Below are positions 15,914 through 26,866 of a stretch of 64,000 nucleotides of DNA, in pieces (positions within the stretch are counted from its first letter, which is position 1; each line of letters begins with the position of its first letter). Source of the DNA: Sinomonas humi (lineage in GTDB: Bacteria; Actinomycetota; Actinomycetes; Actinomycetales; Micrococcaceae); the NCBI RefSeq assembly GCF_000802235.1, contig NZ_JTDL01000082.1, positions 124,001-188,000 on the forward strand, read 5' to 3'. The notes beneath the pieces were generated by a model. That model was not told the origin of the DNA. It searched no databases and worked only from the letters and a program-made list of their open reading frames with translations. Made by a program: the position numbers and the translations under genes.

Positions 15914-17428
15914 TCAGCTGACCGCGGCGAGTTTCCCGCTCAGGCGGTCATGCATCGCCTGAGATCCCGCATTCAGCCCCACGATCGTGACTTCGACATC
16001 GTGGTGCCGGTACTTCTCGGTCACCGCGTCGAGTGCAGCGACCGTGGATGCATCCCAGACGTGTGAGTCGTGCATGTCGATCGTTACGCGCTGAGGGTCG
16101 TGGGCGTAACGGAACTGGCTGTACAGGTCATTCGAGGAGGCGAAGAACAACTCGCCGTCCACCGTGTACACGGCGGTCTCGACGCCGTCGCGCTCGACAA
16201 TCTCGCGCTTCACGGTGACGAAGTGCGCCACCCGCCGTGCGAAGAGGATCATCGCCACGAGCACACCGGCGCCGACGCCGATGGCGAGGTTATTGGTCGC
16301 GACGACCACGACGACGGTCACCACCATGACGGCGGTCTCGCTCTTCGGCATCCTGTGCAGGGTGGAGGGGTGGATGCTGTGCCAGTCGAAGGTGGACACC
16401 GAGACGAAGACCATGACGGCGACGAGGGCCGCCATCGGGATGAGTGCAACGATGTTCCCGAGGGGTACGACGAGGAGCAGCAGGATCGCTCCGGCAAGGA
16501 ATGTCGAGATGCGGGTGCGGCCGCCAGCGGCCTTGACGTTGATCATGGTCTGGCCGATCATTGCGCACCCGCCCATTCCGCCGAAGAAGCCGGTGACGAT
16601 GTTCGCTATGCCCTGCCCCCACGCCTCGCGGGTCTTCGACGAGCCGGTATCGGTGATGTCGTCGACGAACTTGGCCGTCATGAGAGTCTCAAGGAGCCCC
16701 ACGGTCGCCATGCCCAACGCGTAGGGGCCGATGATCTGCAGGGTGTGGAGGTCCAGCGGCACGTGCGGGAAGAAGAGGGTCGGCAGGCTATGGGGCAGCT
16801 GGCCTTTGTCGCCGACAGTGGGCACGTGCAGGCCGACGACGACGGCTGCGAGCGTGAGCACGATGATGGCGACGAGCGGAGCCGGCACTGCGCGGGTGAG
16901 CCTGGGCAGCACGAACACGATCAGCAGGCCGACACCGACGAGGGGGTAGACGGCCCATGGCACACCGATGAGGTTTGGAAGCTGGGCAGAGAAGATGAGG
17001 ATCGCGAGGGCATTCACGAAGCCGACCATGACCGAACGGGGAACGAAGCGCATGAGCTTCGCGACGCCGAGGAGACCGAGCAGCACCTGCAGGGCTCCGG
17101 CGACAATGACGGTGGCGACGAAGTAGTCCGTGCCGTGCGACTTCACGAGCGGAGCGATGACGAGGGCGGTCGACCCCGCGGCCCCGGAGATCATTGCCGG
17201 CCGGCCCCCGACGATCGAGATGGTCACGGCCATGGTGAAGGACGCGAAGAGCCCGACGCGCGGATCGACACCCGCGACGATGGCGAACCCGAGAGCTTCC
17301 GGGATGAGGGCGAGGGCGACGACGAGGCCGCCTAGCACCTCCGTCTTCAGCCTTCGCGGGGTCCGCAGCGCTCGACGGACGGACTGGGCCTCCTCCGGGG
17401 TCTCGGTCACGTGGGCGAGGGCAGGCAC
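15914..17428 (-). CDS. SulP family inorganic anion transporter with STAS domain
   Basis: A 504-residue transporter. It opens with the SulP signature LGGLVVALALIPEALGFAIVAGV-like sequence, has 10 or more membrane segments, contains GGMGGCAMIGQTMINV, and ends with a cytoplasmic STAS domain (VTIDMHDSHVWDASTVAALD). Bacterial SulP proteins carry sulfate, bicarbonate or other anions, and the substrate cannot be assigned here. GTG 17428 follows GAGGAG; TTG 17440 gives four more residues. It diverges from a MerR gene, with a strong dyad between them, so that regulator probably controls it. Confidence 0.9.
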   Translation of the reverse strand: MPALAHVTETPEEAQSVRRALRTPRRLKTEVLGGLVVALALIPEALGFAIVAGVDPRVGLFASFTMAVTISIVGGRPAMISGAAGSTALVIAPLVKSHGTDYFVATVIVAGALQVLLGLLGVAKLMRFVPRSVMVGFVNALAILIFSAQLPNLIGVPWAVYPLVGVGLLIVFVLPRLTRAVPAPLVAIIVLTLAAVVVGLHVPTVGDKGQLPHSLPTLFFPHVPLDLHTLQIIGPYALGMATVGLLETLMTAKFVDDITDTGSSKTREAWGQGIANIVTGFFGGMGGCAMIGQTMINVKAAGGRTRISTFLAGAILLLLVVPLGNIVALIPMAALVAVMVFVSVSTFDWHSIHPSTLHRMPKSETAVMVVTVVVVVATNNLAIGVGAGVLVAMILFARRVAHFVTVKREIVERDGVETAVYTVDGELFFASSNDLYSQFRYAHDPQRVTIDMHDSHVWDASTVAALDAVTEKYRHHDVEVTIVGLNAGSQAMHDRLSGKLAAVS

Positions 17429-17466
17429 AGGTCTCCTCAAAGTGGTGCGTCGGGAATGCCTTCAAC

Positions 17467-17513
17467 TCTACCCTCACGTAAGGGTAGATGTGGAATCCCG
17501 CTACAGTGTGGGG
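17467..17513 (+). promoter_or_regulatory. MerR-type operator and leaderless promoter
   Basis: TCTACCCT (17467-17474) and AGGGTAGA (17481-17488) form a perfect eight-base inverted repeat with a six-base spacer, in the divergent SulP/MerR gap. TACAGT at 17502-17507 is a plausible -10 box. Transcription starting six bases later would begin on GTG 17514, so the MerR message would be leaderless. No clear -35 box is seen, as expected for a MerR-controlled promoter. Confidence 0.55.
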
Positions 17514-17882
17514 GTGCATATCGGTGAGCTCGCGGAGCGCACGGGCCTGTCCCTGCGCACGATCCGCCACTACGACGAAGTCGGTCTCCTCCCCGCGCGC
17601 ATGCGGACCCAGGGCGGGTTCCGGGTCTACGAGGAAGACGATGTCGAGCGGCTCCAGCTCATCAAGCGCATGAAGCCCATGGGCTACAGCCTTGAGGAGA
17701 TGGCCGAGATCCTCGGCCTGCTGCTGGACGCTTCGCCGATTCCGCACGGAGCAGATCTGGGCGAGTTCATCGCTGAGGCGGAACGACGCCGCGACAAGCT
17801 GGCCAGGAATTTGGCGCAAGCAGAAGAGCTCGTCGCGCTCCTGAGAGGGTGGGAGCCTCCGCGGGACGAGTCAGCCGGCTGA
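17514..17882 (+). CDS. MerR family transcriptional regulator
   Basis: A 122-residue protein. The N-terminal MerR domain HIGELAERTGLSLRTIRHYD, then FRVYEEDDVERLQLIKRMKPMGYSLEEMAEIL, is followed by a coiled-coil dimer helix (AEAERRRDKLARNLAQAEELVALL). It has no large ligand domain and no conserved Cys pair, so metal sensing is not indicated. GTG 17514 has no ribosome-binding site and is probably the first base of the transcript. It diverges from SulP and its last 12 bases overlap the end of the MFS gene on the other strand. Confidence 0.9.
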   Translation: MHIGELAERTGLSLRTIRHYDEVGLLPARMRTQGGFRVYEEDDVERLQLIKRMKPMGYSLEEMAEILGLLLDASPIPHGADLGEFIAEAERRRDKLARNLAQAEELVALLRGWEPPRDESAG

Positions 17883-19106
17883 CCGACTGTGGCCCCTTCG
17901 CCCTTCCCGCAAGAGCGGAATCATGAGGGCGAGGGCGAGCGCTTGGGTCGCAAGGGTGAAGACGACGACGGCCGGGATCGAGACCTCGTAGAGCGCACCG
18001 ATGATGGTCGAGCCCGCGAGCCAGGCGAGACCGTAGATCGCCGTGAAGGTGCCGTAGGCCGTGCCCCGGTGGGCGCTCGGGACCAGGTCTGCGACGGCTG
18101 CGCGAAGGGTTGATTCATGCATGCCCATTGCTGCTCCCCACACCGCGGCGCCGACCCAGACGAGGGCGACTTCAGTGCTGAACGAAAGGAACGGGACCGC
18201 GGCCGCAAGCGGGAGCGCGATAAGGAGGCCGCCCAGTCCGAGCCTGTCGTACAGGGCACCCGAACCAAGGGCGGCGAGGGCAGCCGCGCCCATCGCGACT
18301 GCGTAGGCCACGGGGATCAGCGGCCCCGGAAGCACGCTGCGCACCTCGAGGTGGTACGAGATCACGGCGAAGGTCGCGAAGCCGAGCATCGAGGCCGCCG
18401 TGAAGGTGCTGTACCACCAGAAGGTGCGCGGCAGCCGCACGGCACCCTCGGTTGGCTTGGGCCCTCCGGCAGCGCCCTGCGGGTGGTCGCGGTCGTAGCG
18501 CTCGGGCGAGGGCACAGCGCGTCGAACCCAGAGGACCGCTATCACGGCCAAGACCCCGGGAATGGCCAGGATCGCGAAGCCAGCCTGGAAGCCGGAGACG
18601 GCCACCATGAGCGCTACGAGCAGGGGCCCGACGAAGGCCCCTGACTGGTCGAGGGCCTCGTGAACCGCGAAGGCCTTCCCCTGCCCCACGACCGTCCCTG
18701 CGTGGGAGAGCATGGTATCGCGGGCTGGAGTGCGCACTGCTTTGCCGAACCTCTCCGCGACCACCAGCAGGGAGGCCTGCCAGAGGGTCTGGGCGAGCGC
18801 CATCAGCGGCACGGCCACGATGGTGACCAGGTACCCTGCTATCGTCAGCGGCCAGTAGCGACGGGTCCTGTCGGCCAATGGCCCGGTGCCGAGGCGCAGG
18901 ACGAGCGAGACGGCCTCGCCGAAGCCCGTCACGAAGCCGACCAAGGCACCGGAGGCACCCAAAGTGGCGAGGAACGGGCCGGTGATCGAGCGCGCCCCCT
19001 CGTAGACGACGTCGGCGAGCATGCTCACGAGCCCGAACGCGAGCACGAACCCAAGCGGTCCGACGCGGTTCGATCGCTCAGTCAGGGGCCGTTCTCTTGG
19101 TGCCAA
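17871..19106 (-). CDS. MFS transporter
   Basis: A 411-residue protein with 12 predicted membrane helices in two halves. The first half has the loop GTGPLADRTRRYWPLT (MFS motif A variant) and ALDQSGAFVGPLLVALMV; the second has ALGSGALYDRLGL. It resembles drug/metabolite MFS exporters but the substrate is unknown. TTG 19106 has GAAAGG six bases before it. It lies 59 bases downstream of the V-ATPase operon on the same strand and could be read through from it. It overlaps the MerR gene tail-to-tail. Confidence 0.85.
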   Translation of the reverse strand: MAPRERPLTERSNRVGPLGFVLAFGLVSMLADVVYEGARSITGPFLATLGASGALVGFVTGFGEAVSLVLRLGTGPLADRTRRYWPLTIAGYLVTIVAVPLMALAQTLWQASLLVVAERFGKAVRTPARDTMLSHAGTVVGQGKAFAVHEALDQSGAFVGPLLVALMVAVSGFQAGFAILAIPGVLAVIAVLWVRRAVPSPERYDRDHPQGAAGGPKPTEGAVRLPRTFWWYSTFTAASMLGFATFAVISYHLEVRSVLPGPLIPVAYAVAMGAAALAALGSGALYDRLGLGGLLIALPLAAAVPFLSFSTEVALVWVGAAVWGAAMGMHESTLRAAVADLVPSAHRGTAYGTFTAIYGLAWLAGSTIIGALYEVSIPAVVVFTLATQALALALMIPLLREGRRGHSRSAG

Positions 19107-19165
19107 TGGACGCCTTTCTCGCAGGTGAAGACGAGAGTGGCCGAAGCCTTCAACCGAAGAAGAGC

Positions 19166-19750
19166 TTAGTCACGCGTCGCCCAACGCATCCTCAGCAGCT
19201 CTTCGAGTTCCTGCTGCTCCAACTGGCGGCGGCCTTCGAGCAGCTCTTGTTCGAGCCTAGGAATACGCCGCTTCTCGAGTACTCGCAGCCTGCGGCGAGT
19301 TCCCGAAAGCTCGGAAGCCAGAAGAAGCACCGCGCGGTCGGCAACCGCGCTCGCAGCCGCCGCGAACACGGCGTCACGGTGCGCGGCCACACATCGATGG
19401 AGCGACCAGCCGCCGCCGCTCGGTTCCAGTGGGGGAAGAACGCACTCGTTCCCAACCGGGTGAGCGGCGCCAAGCGTCGTGCCCCAGACGACGCCGACCG
19501 TTGCCTCCTGCTGGGAGCCTGCCTCGGCGAGGTGGTCCGCGCCGTCGAGCGCTTCCGCGCGGCGAAGCCATCGCCGGGCGTCCTCCGCGCGCTTCCGCCA
19601 TTCTTCGGCGGCACGTGCAGCTTCGGCTTCCCGCCGGCCCAGCTCCTCCGCGAGGATGCGCTGCTTCCGGTCGAGCATGCGGGCCCCAGCTTGGGCAGCA
19701 GAGAGCCGCCGTTCAGCGGCAACGATCGCAGCACGTCCAGCAGCCCTCAC
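19166..19750 (-). CDS. V/A-type ATPase subunit D (central stalk)
   Basis: A 194-residue, almost wholly helical protein: N-terminal long helix AAGRAAIVAAERRLSAAQAGARMLDRKQRIL and C-terminal coiled coil SGTRRRLRVLEKRRIPRLEQELLEGRRQLEQQ. The paired N- and C-terminal helices and the LLxxKR-like MLDRKQR motif mark the rotor shaft subunit D. GTG 19750 overlaps the stop of subunit B by four bases (GTGA); the open frame further upstream is only the shadow of subunit B. Last gene of the operon. Confidence 0.85.
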   Translation of the reverse strand: MRAAGRAAIVAAERRLSAAQAGARMLDRKQRILAEELGRREAEAARAAEEWRKRAEDARRWLRRAEALDGADHLAEAGSQQEATVGVVWGTTLGAAHPVGNECVLPPLEPSGGGWSLHRCVAAHRDAVFAAAASAVADRAVLLLASELSGTRRRLRVLEKRRIPRLEQELLEGRRQLEQQELEELLRMRWATRD

Positions 19751-21171
19751 GGAAGCTCGCCTTCCTCCGGAAGGTACTGCTCGACGAGTGCTTGCGGAAT
19801 CATGTTCAGCTCCCGCCGAGGGAGGCTGCCGAGCGCTCTCCACACCCTGTTCAGGGTGTCATTGATCTTTCGGGCCTCGGACCTGCCCTGGTTCAGGAGC
19901 TCTTTCTCGAGCATTTCCCGGTAGGCGAGGTAGCTCTGATCGGTCTCGCTCATCGCCGCCGTGCCGACGAGCTCGGCGAGCTCCGCCGTCTGCCGTGCGC
20001 GTGCGAGGGCGGAGAGTGCCTGTGCCGAGACGTGGAGGTGATCCTTCCGCGTTCGCCCCTCCCCTACGCCGCTTCGCATGAGCCGGGAGAGAGAGGACAG
20101 CACGTCGACAGGTGGATAGATGCCCCGCGCCGCGACATCTGCCGAGAGCACGATCTGACCCTCGGTGATGTATCCGGTGAGGTCCGGCACGGGATGCGTG
20201 ATGTCCCCGGCAGGCATGGTGAGCACGGGCATGATCGTGACCGAGCCCTCCCGGCCGCGCACCCGTCCGCACCGTTCGTAGATGCTGGCCAGATCACTGT
20301 AGAGGTAACCTGGGTAACCGCGGCGAGCCGGGATTTCCCCACGTGCGGCAGCCACCTCCCGAACCGCCTCTGCATAGCTCGTCATGTCCGACATGATGAC
20401 CAGTACGTCGACGCCTTCCTCGTACGCAAGGTGCTCGGCAACCGTCAAAGCGATTCGCGGAGTGAGGATTCGCTCGATCACCGGATCGTCCGCCGCGTTG
20501 AGGAACAGCACAAGCTCGGATGCCGAGGAGCGCTCCTCAAGCCTGTCCCGCACGAAGGCGATATCGGCATGGGTCATCCCCATCGCTGCGAACACTACGA
20601 GGAAGGAACTGCCGGAAGCCGTGGCCTGAGCTGCGATCTGGGTTGCCAGGTCCAGGTGCGCAAGGCCCGGAACGGAGAAGATCGGCAGCTTCTGCCCTTT
20701 GACTACCGTCATCAGTGCATCCACCGCGGAGATCCCCGTGACCACAGGCTCTTGGGGAGGTTCGCGATGGATGGGATTGAGGGGCCATCCGTTGATCGGC
20801 CTCACGAGGCTTCCCCCGACGGGAGGCCCGGAGTCCAGAGGCGCTCCGCGTCCGTTGCAGGCTCGTCCCAGCCATCCGCGGCCCACGGGGATGTGCAGCG
20901 GTTGGCCCCCGAACCGTACCTCGAGGCCCCCCAAGGCGAGCCCATCTGTTGGTTCGAGGACCTGGAGTGTCGCCAGATCCCCTCTGACCTCGAGGACCAG
21001 CCCGTGCCGCACCGCGCCGTCGGGCGAATCGATCTCGGCGAACTCGTCCCAGCCGACGCCTTCGGCTCCGCCGACCACGAGAAGGGGGCCCCGGAGTTCA
21101 CGGACGTCGGCGTGGGCGACAGACGGGGCCCGATCCTGGCCCTCTGCGATCGTCCGCGATCGGCTGCTCAC
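19747..21171 (-). CDS. V/A-type ATPase subunit B (non-catalytic)
   Basis: A 474-residue nucleotide-binding-fold subunit. It carries SAVDALMTVVKGQKLPIFSVPGLAHLDLA in the place of the P-loop; the GxxxxGKT consensus is missing, as normal for non-catalytic B subunits. It also has the B-type motifs MGMTHADIAFVRDRLEE, MSDMTSYAEAVREV and RRGYPGYLYSDLASIYERCGR. Together with A it forms the A3B3 hexamer in the cytoplasm. GTG 21171 overlaps the stop of subunit A by four bases. Confidence 0.95.
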   Translation of the reverse strand: MSSRSRTIAEGQDRAPSVAHADVRELRGPLLVVGGAEGVGWDEFAEIDSPDGAVRHGLVLEVRGDLATLQVLEPTDGLALGGLEVRFGGQPLHIPVGRGWLGRACNGRGAPLDSGPPVGGSLVRPINGWPLNPIHREPPQEPVVTGISAVDALMTVVKGQKLPIFSVPGLAHLDLATQIAAQATASGSSFLVVFAAMGMTHADIAFVRDRLEERSSASELVLFLNAADDPVIERILTPRIALTVAEHLAYEEGVDVLVIMSDMTSYAEAVREVAAARGEIPARRGYPGYLYSDLASIYERCGRVRGREGSVTIMPVLTMPAGDITHPVPDLTGYITEGQIVLSADVAARGIYPPVDVLSSLSRLMRSGVGEGRTRKDHLHVSAQALSALARARQTAELAELVGTAAMSETDQSYLAYREMLEKELLNQGRSEARKINDTLNRVWRALGSLPRRELNMIPQALVEQYLPEEGELP

Positions 21172-22916
21172 GCGAGCTCCGCGAGACGACGCAGCAACGT
21201 CTCCTGCCGTCCGACGACGCCGGCTGCGTCGTCGGAGGCCGTCTCCTCTGCGGCCCGAAGAACGAGCCCGTAGTCAGCCTGCTCGATGGTGGCCGCGGAT
21301 ACGCCGCGGTCGATCAGCTCGTGGCACGTGTCGACCGCGGCGAGCGCCAGTCCGAGAAGGGCTATGCCCTTCTCGGTGGAACAGTAGCCGTCGTTCCTGC
21401 TCAGCGCATTCTGCCGCAGCACGCCTTCGCGCAGGAGCCGTCCGCCGAGTATCGTCACGCGTTCATGGCCGGGCAGCGAGGTGGTTCCGATGACCTCGGC
21501 GAGCGCCGCGAGGCGATCCGCTTCGCTCAAGATGACCGAGGCCCGCGTCCTCTGGCTTGCCCACGCCTCGTTGCCGTTCGTGCCGTGCCAGACTGCGATG
21601 GCGTCGAGGTCCCGGGTGAAGGACCCCGACCAGCTCACGGCGGGATAGTGGCGGGCATATGCGAGGTCGGGGTCGAGAAGCCAAAGCGAGCGCACGAAGC
21701 GCTCGGTGTCCGTCGTCACCGGCTCGGTCATGTCCCCGCCAGGGGGCGAGACGGCGCCCACGACAGTGACGGAGCCGACCCTGCCTCCGAGAGTCACCAC
21801 TCGGCCGGCGCGCTCGTAGAAGGCGGCCAGATTCGAAGCGAGGCTCGCGGGATAGCCTTCCTCGGCTGGAAGTTCGCCGTTGCGATTTGCGAACTCGCGG
21901 AGCGCCTCCGCCCAGCGAGAGGTCGAATCGGCGATGACAAGCGCGTCGTAGCCCATGTCCCTGAAGTACTCGGCGACCGTCAGCCCGGTGTACACGCTTG
22001 CTTCGCGCGCCATCATCGGCATGTTCGAGGTGTTCGCAATGATGACGGTCCGATCGATCAGTCGGCCTCCGGTTCGGATGTCCTCGAGTTCCGAGAGCCC
22101 GGCGAGGACGTCCGCCATTTCGTTCCCGCGCTCGCCGCAGCCCACATAGACGATCACATCGGCCGAACTCCATTTGGCGATCTGCTGGAGCAGCAGGGTC
22201 TTGCCCGTGCCGAAGCCTCCCGGGACGGCCGCAGCAGCGCCGAGGGGCAGAGGGAACATCAGGTCGAGCACCCGCTGCCCGGTGTGGAGGGGCGCGACGT
22301 CGGCCGTCCTCTCACGGAACGGACGCGCACGGCGGATCGGCCATCTCTCGCCGAGGGCCACCTCCCGCTCGCCCACGCGCGCCACGGGGTCTGACAGTCT
22401 GAGGGGAGCCGGTCCTGAGACCCAGGTGATCTCGCCGGCTGTCGTCGAGGGCACAAGCACTCGGTGTTCGAGGGAGCCCGAACCTGTGATCACCCCAAGG
22501 AGGTCTCCGGGCGAGACCTCGTTTCCCAGGGCGGCAGTGGGAGAGAAGTTCCATGTCTTCGCAACGCCCCCCGAGAGCACGCCTTCGTCCCGCTCGGCAG
22601 TGAGCCACAGCGACTCGGAGGAGAGAGGGCGAAGGAGACCGTCGAAGACACCGCCTAGGAGTCCGGGTCCCAAGAGACCCGCCAGTGGGCTGCCTGTGCC
22701 GTCAACCCGGTCCCCGCAGGCGAGCCCGCCGGTGTACTCGTAGGCCTGGACAATCGCCCGCGTCCCGGTCACCGAGATCGTCTCACCGCTGATGCCGTGG
22801 GGGCCGAGCCGCACGAGTTCGAGGATGGCCAGACCCTCAAGTCCCTCGACCTCGACGAGAGGGCCGTTCACACGCACGATCCGACCGGCCCTCCTACCGC
22901 CGGCCGCATCGGTCAC
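21168..22916 (-). CDS. V/A-type ATPase subunit A (catalytic)
   Basis: 582 residues. It has the Walker A sequence PGGFGTGKTLLLQQ (about residues 232-240), an inserted non-homologous region before it (the bulge typical of V/A-type A subunits), VYVGCGERGNEM with the catalytic Glu, Walker B-like ALVIADSTSRWAEALRE, and YPASLASNLAAFYERAGRV. It hydrolyses or makes ATP in the A3B3 head. Start: GTG 22916 forms a GTGA overlap with the stop of subunit E, matching the rest of the operon; GTG 22925 is three codons longer. Confidence 0.95.
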   Translation of the reverse strand: MTDAAGGRRAGRIVRVNGPLVEVEGLEGLAILELVRLGPHGISGETISVTGTRAIVQAYEYTGGLACGDRVDGTGSPLAGLLGPGLLGGVFDGLLRPLSSESLWLTAERDEGVLSGGVAKTWNFSPTAALGNEVSPGDLLGVITGSGSLEHRVLVPSTTAGEITWVSGPAPLRLSDPVARVGEREVALGERWPIRRARPFRERTADVAPLHTGQRVLDLMFPLPLGAAAAVPGGFGTGKTLLLQQIAKWSSADVIVYVGCGERGNEMADVLAGLSELEDIRTGGRLIDRTVIIANTSNMPMMAREASVYTGLTVAEYFRDMGYDALVIADSTSRWAEALREFANRNGELPAEEGYPASLASNLAAFYERAGRVVTLGGRVGSVTVVGAVSPPGGDMTEPVTTDTERFVRSLWLLDPDLAYARHYPAVSWSGSFTRDLDAIAVWHGTNGNEAWASQRTRASVILSEADRLAALAEVIGTTSLPGHERVTILGGRLLREGVLRQNALSRNDGYCSTEKGIALLGLALAAVDTCHELIDRGVSAATIEQADYGLVLRAAEETASDDAAGVVGRQETLLRRLAELA

Positions 22917-23437
22917 TCCAGCCACAGCTGCGAGACCTCCTCAGGTGTGCGCTCGGCCTCCCGGAGGGCCAGAGCGGGCAGAGAGAGGTCGAGCCGGCGT
23001 GTTCCCGCGACGGCAGCGATGCCTCCCTCCGGACTCTCCGTGAGCACCGCATCGGCGCCGAGCGATTCGCGGGCCTTCGCCGCCAGCTTGGCCAGAAGGA
23101 GGCCGTAGCGAGGATCGTGGCGAGCCGCGGCAGCACCGTCGCGCAACTGACGCAGCAGTTCGAGCCTCAGCGCCTCCTGTGCCGCGAGCACGCGCTCCCG
23201 TGCTGCCCGGCGCGTTCGGGAAGAGCGGGAGCGCGCATCCGCTCTCGCGTCTGCCTCGCCCTGGGCCGCCGCGCCATCCGTGATGCGGCGCGCTTCGGCC
23301 TCCGCTTCGGCCCTCAAGGAAGCCGCCCGCCGTCGTGCGTCAGCAACCATCTGGTCTGCCATGCCCTCAGCGGACCGCCGAAGCGCTTCCCTCAGCGGAC
23401 CGAGTGCGGCCTCCGCAGCGCTGTTCAGGGTGCTCAC
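22913..23437 (-). CDS. V/A-type ATPase subunit E (peripheral stalk)
   Basis: 174 residues. A long Ala/Arg/Glu-rich N-terminal helix (MADQMVADARRRAASLRAEAEAEARR and on) is followed by a small globular end (LGADAVLTESPEGGIAAV), the layout of the E stator subunit that pairs with G/H. The C-terminal motif SPEGGIAAVAG matches the conserved GG region of E subunits. GTG 23437 overlaps the stop of subunit F by four bases. Confidence 0.82.
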   Translation of the reverse strand: MSTLNSAAEAALGPLREALRRSAEGMADQMVADARRRAASLRAEAEAEARRITDGAAAQGEADARADARSRSSRTRRAARERVLAAQEALRLELLRQLRDGAAAARHDPRYGLLLAKLAAKARESLGADAVLTESPEGGIAAVAGTRRLDLSLPALALREAERTPEEVSQLWLE

Positions 23438-23658
23438 GGCGGCAGCACCGCCACGAGAGGGGCATTGGCGGGATCGGACAGGTCGGCTACCGCCTCGGCC
23501 GCGCGGTTCGTCAGGATTACGAGGCCGGTCTCCGGGGGCAGGTCCGCCCAGCGGCGCCGAACCTCCGCCGAATCCTCTGCGGCCAGGACCCGCACTCCCG
23601 CCATGGCGAAGCCGGCGAGTGCGGAGGACTCGCCGAGGGCGACGACGGCCGGCGGCAT
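23434..23658 (-). CDS. V/A-type ATPase subunit F
   Basis: A 74-residue protein, short for F (usually about 100). It has a Rossmann-like start (MPPAVVALGESSALAGFAMAG), where GF..AG matches the F-subunit pattern GxxxxxxGFRLAG, and then TGLVILTNRAAEAV, the conserved central strand. F binds the central stalk with D. ATG 23658 has GGAAAGG nine bases before it and starts five bases after the subunit K stop. The short C-terminus probably lacks the mobile regulatory helix seen in longer homologues. Confidence 0.8.
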   Translation of the reverse strand: MPPAVVALGESSALAGFAMAGVRVLAAEDSAEVRRRWADLPPETGLVILTNRAAEAVADLSDPANAPLVAVLPP

Positions 23659-23662
23659 GCGT

Positions 23663-25387
<1,725 letters not shown>

Positions 25388-25401
<14 letters not shown>

Positions 25402-26308
25402 CGAGCACCTCGTCCGGCCGGCCGCCATGGGCCGCAGAAGCGAGCGCCGCGCGCAGGCGCCACGCATCCGAAGCCAGGACGGCGATGCCGCCGAGAACGT
25501 TGAGCGGGCCGAGCCGAGGCGCGCGGACCCAGGAAAGCGCGTCGTCCTCGATCCGTCGGCGTAGCTGCGCCTCGACGCGCCATCCGAGTTCGACGCTGTC
25601 GATCCGGCCGAGGATGGTGCGGGCCGACGGTGGGAGGGCCGCGCGGAGTTCTTCGAGCGTCCCGGCTGTCTCCCATGAGCTCCCGATCGTGCGGGCCGCC
25701 GCTTCCCGCAGCGCGGCAGGTGGGGTGGCGCGGCGGAGGAGAAGTCGGTCCTGCAGGACCAGGAGGACGACCGCATTGACCTGCCACTCGCGGGTCGCGG
25801 GAGCGACTGACACAAGTCGACGCAGCCATGCCAAAGTAAGCCGGTCCCGAAGTGGGAGGCCCTCTGCAGGCGACGCCCAAGGAGTGCGAGTGAGAGCGGA
25901 CCCGAGCGCGGCGAGCGAGGCGGCGTTGTCAAGCCTGGGCCATGCCGTGGCGAGAGTCCCGAGGTCAAAGGGCGGCGGCGCAGGCTGCCCCGCCAGACGC
26001 CGCGCGAGGCCAACGATGTTCTCACGCTCGAATCCGGCGGCAAGGGCCCTCGCGAGCCGGGCTCCCGAAGGCGGAAGCCACCCAGCGAGCACCCGCAACT
26101 CCCAGAGGACGGCGGCCCGCGTCCCGTGGGCGGCTTCCTCAAGCGAGTGCGCCTCGCGGACGAACCGGCCGTAGGCCGAGGGGGCGAGAAGCGCGAGTGC
26201 ATCCTCCAGCCCGGTCTGAACCGCGATGGCCTGGCACCCCCCAGCCCCGAGCCGCTGGCGGGCGAGGGCGCCGGCCCGCACCGCTGCCGCCGTCCACCCC
26301 GCGCTCAC
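25388..26308 (-). CDS. V/A-type ATPase subunit C (AC39-like rotor adaptor)
   Basis: 306 residues, mostly helical and Ala/Leu/Arg-rich, with repeating segments consistent with the V-ATPase subunit C/d family (AC39), which sits on the rotor ring and couples it to the D-F stalk. Recognition rests on length, helical pattern (for example FERENIVGLARRLAG, which matches the family's DxxNLxxLLR-type helix) and position between the G/H and I genes. GTG 26308 overlaps the preceding stop by four bases. Confidence 0.75.
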
Positions 26309-26733
26309 GTTGTGGCCGCCGAGCGGAAGATCCGTTCAATCAGGCGCTGGACAGTGGCGGGAATGCGGTCCTGCCCCGAACGCTCCAGCTCGGCGGCTTC
26401 GGCGCTCGCCTGTTCCTCGAGCCGGGAATCTTCCTGAGCAGCCGCCGCAAGCACGGCTTCGTAGCTCCGGCGGCGGGCAGCGGGGCTCTCAAGCCGGGCG
26501 TGGGACAGCACGTCATCCGCAGCGGTCCGCGCCACGGCGAGCACCTGTTCGGACTCCCTCTGCGCATCGTTGACGAGTGCCTCGGCTTGCTCGAGTTCCG
26601 GGGCCAGTGCCCCGAACACGACTCCGAGTTCCGCGTCCGGGCCGACCGCGTCCATGGCCGGCACCCCGCTGCGGGCAGCGGGTCCAGGCGACCCGACAGG
26701 GCGGAATCGGTCCAGGAAGTTCGATCGGGCCAC
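26305..26733 (-). CDS. V/A-type ATPase subunit G/H-like stator coiled coil
   Basis: 142 residues: a disordered N-terminus, then a long charged helix (ELEQAEALVNDAQRESEQVLAVARTAAD) and a second helix ending RIPATVQRLIERIF, similar to the G/H subunit that pairs with E in the peripheral stalk. It is the first gene of the operon. GTG 26733 follows GGAGG by four bases; ATG 26655, with GGGGTG before it, would drop the disordered part. Assigned mainly from shape and position. Confidence 0.65.
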   Translation of the reverse strand: MARSNFLDRFRPVGSPGPAARSGVPAMDAVGPDAELGVVFGALAPELEQAEALVNDAQRESEQVLAVARTAADDVLSHARLESPAARRRSYEAVLAAAAQEDSRLEEQASAEAAELERSGQDRIPATVQRLIERIFRSAATT

Positions 26734-26866
26734 CGCCCCTCCAACGACGAGCTCAAGAGCGGCCTACTCCGCCCCTGCTCCTCAGTGTCGAGCGCGGCCG
26801 TCATGCCTCCTAGGGCCGAAGGTCCTCTGGGCCGCTGCCCAAGCCGAACGCGAGCGCGCTGACGCC

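Noticed and set aside
16070-17335. Long open frame of 421 codons opposite the SulP gene, rich in Asp/His/Glu
   Set aside because: Composition is that of a reversed membrane protein; SulP on the other strand is unambiguous.
26340-26804. Alternative frame with ATG 26804 after AGGAGG, before the V-ATPase operon
   Set aside because: Its protein is Arg/Ser-rich with no family likeness and overlaps the stator subunit in another frame. The SD is too close to the ATG.
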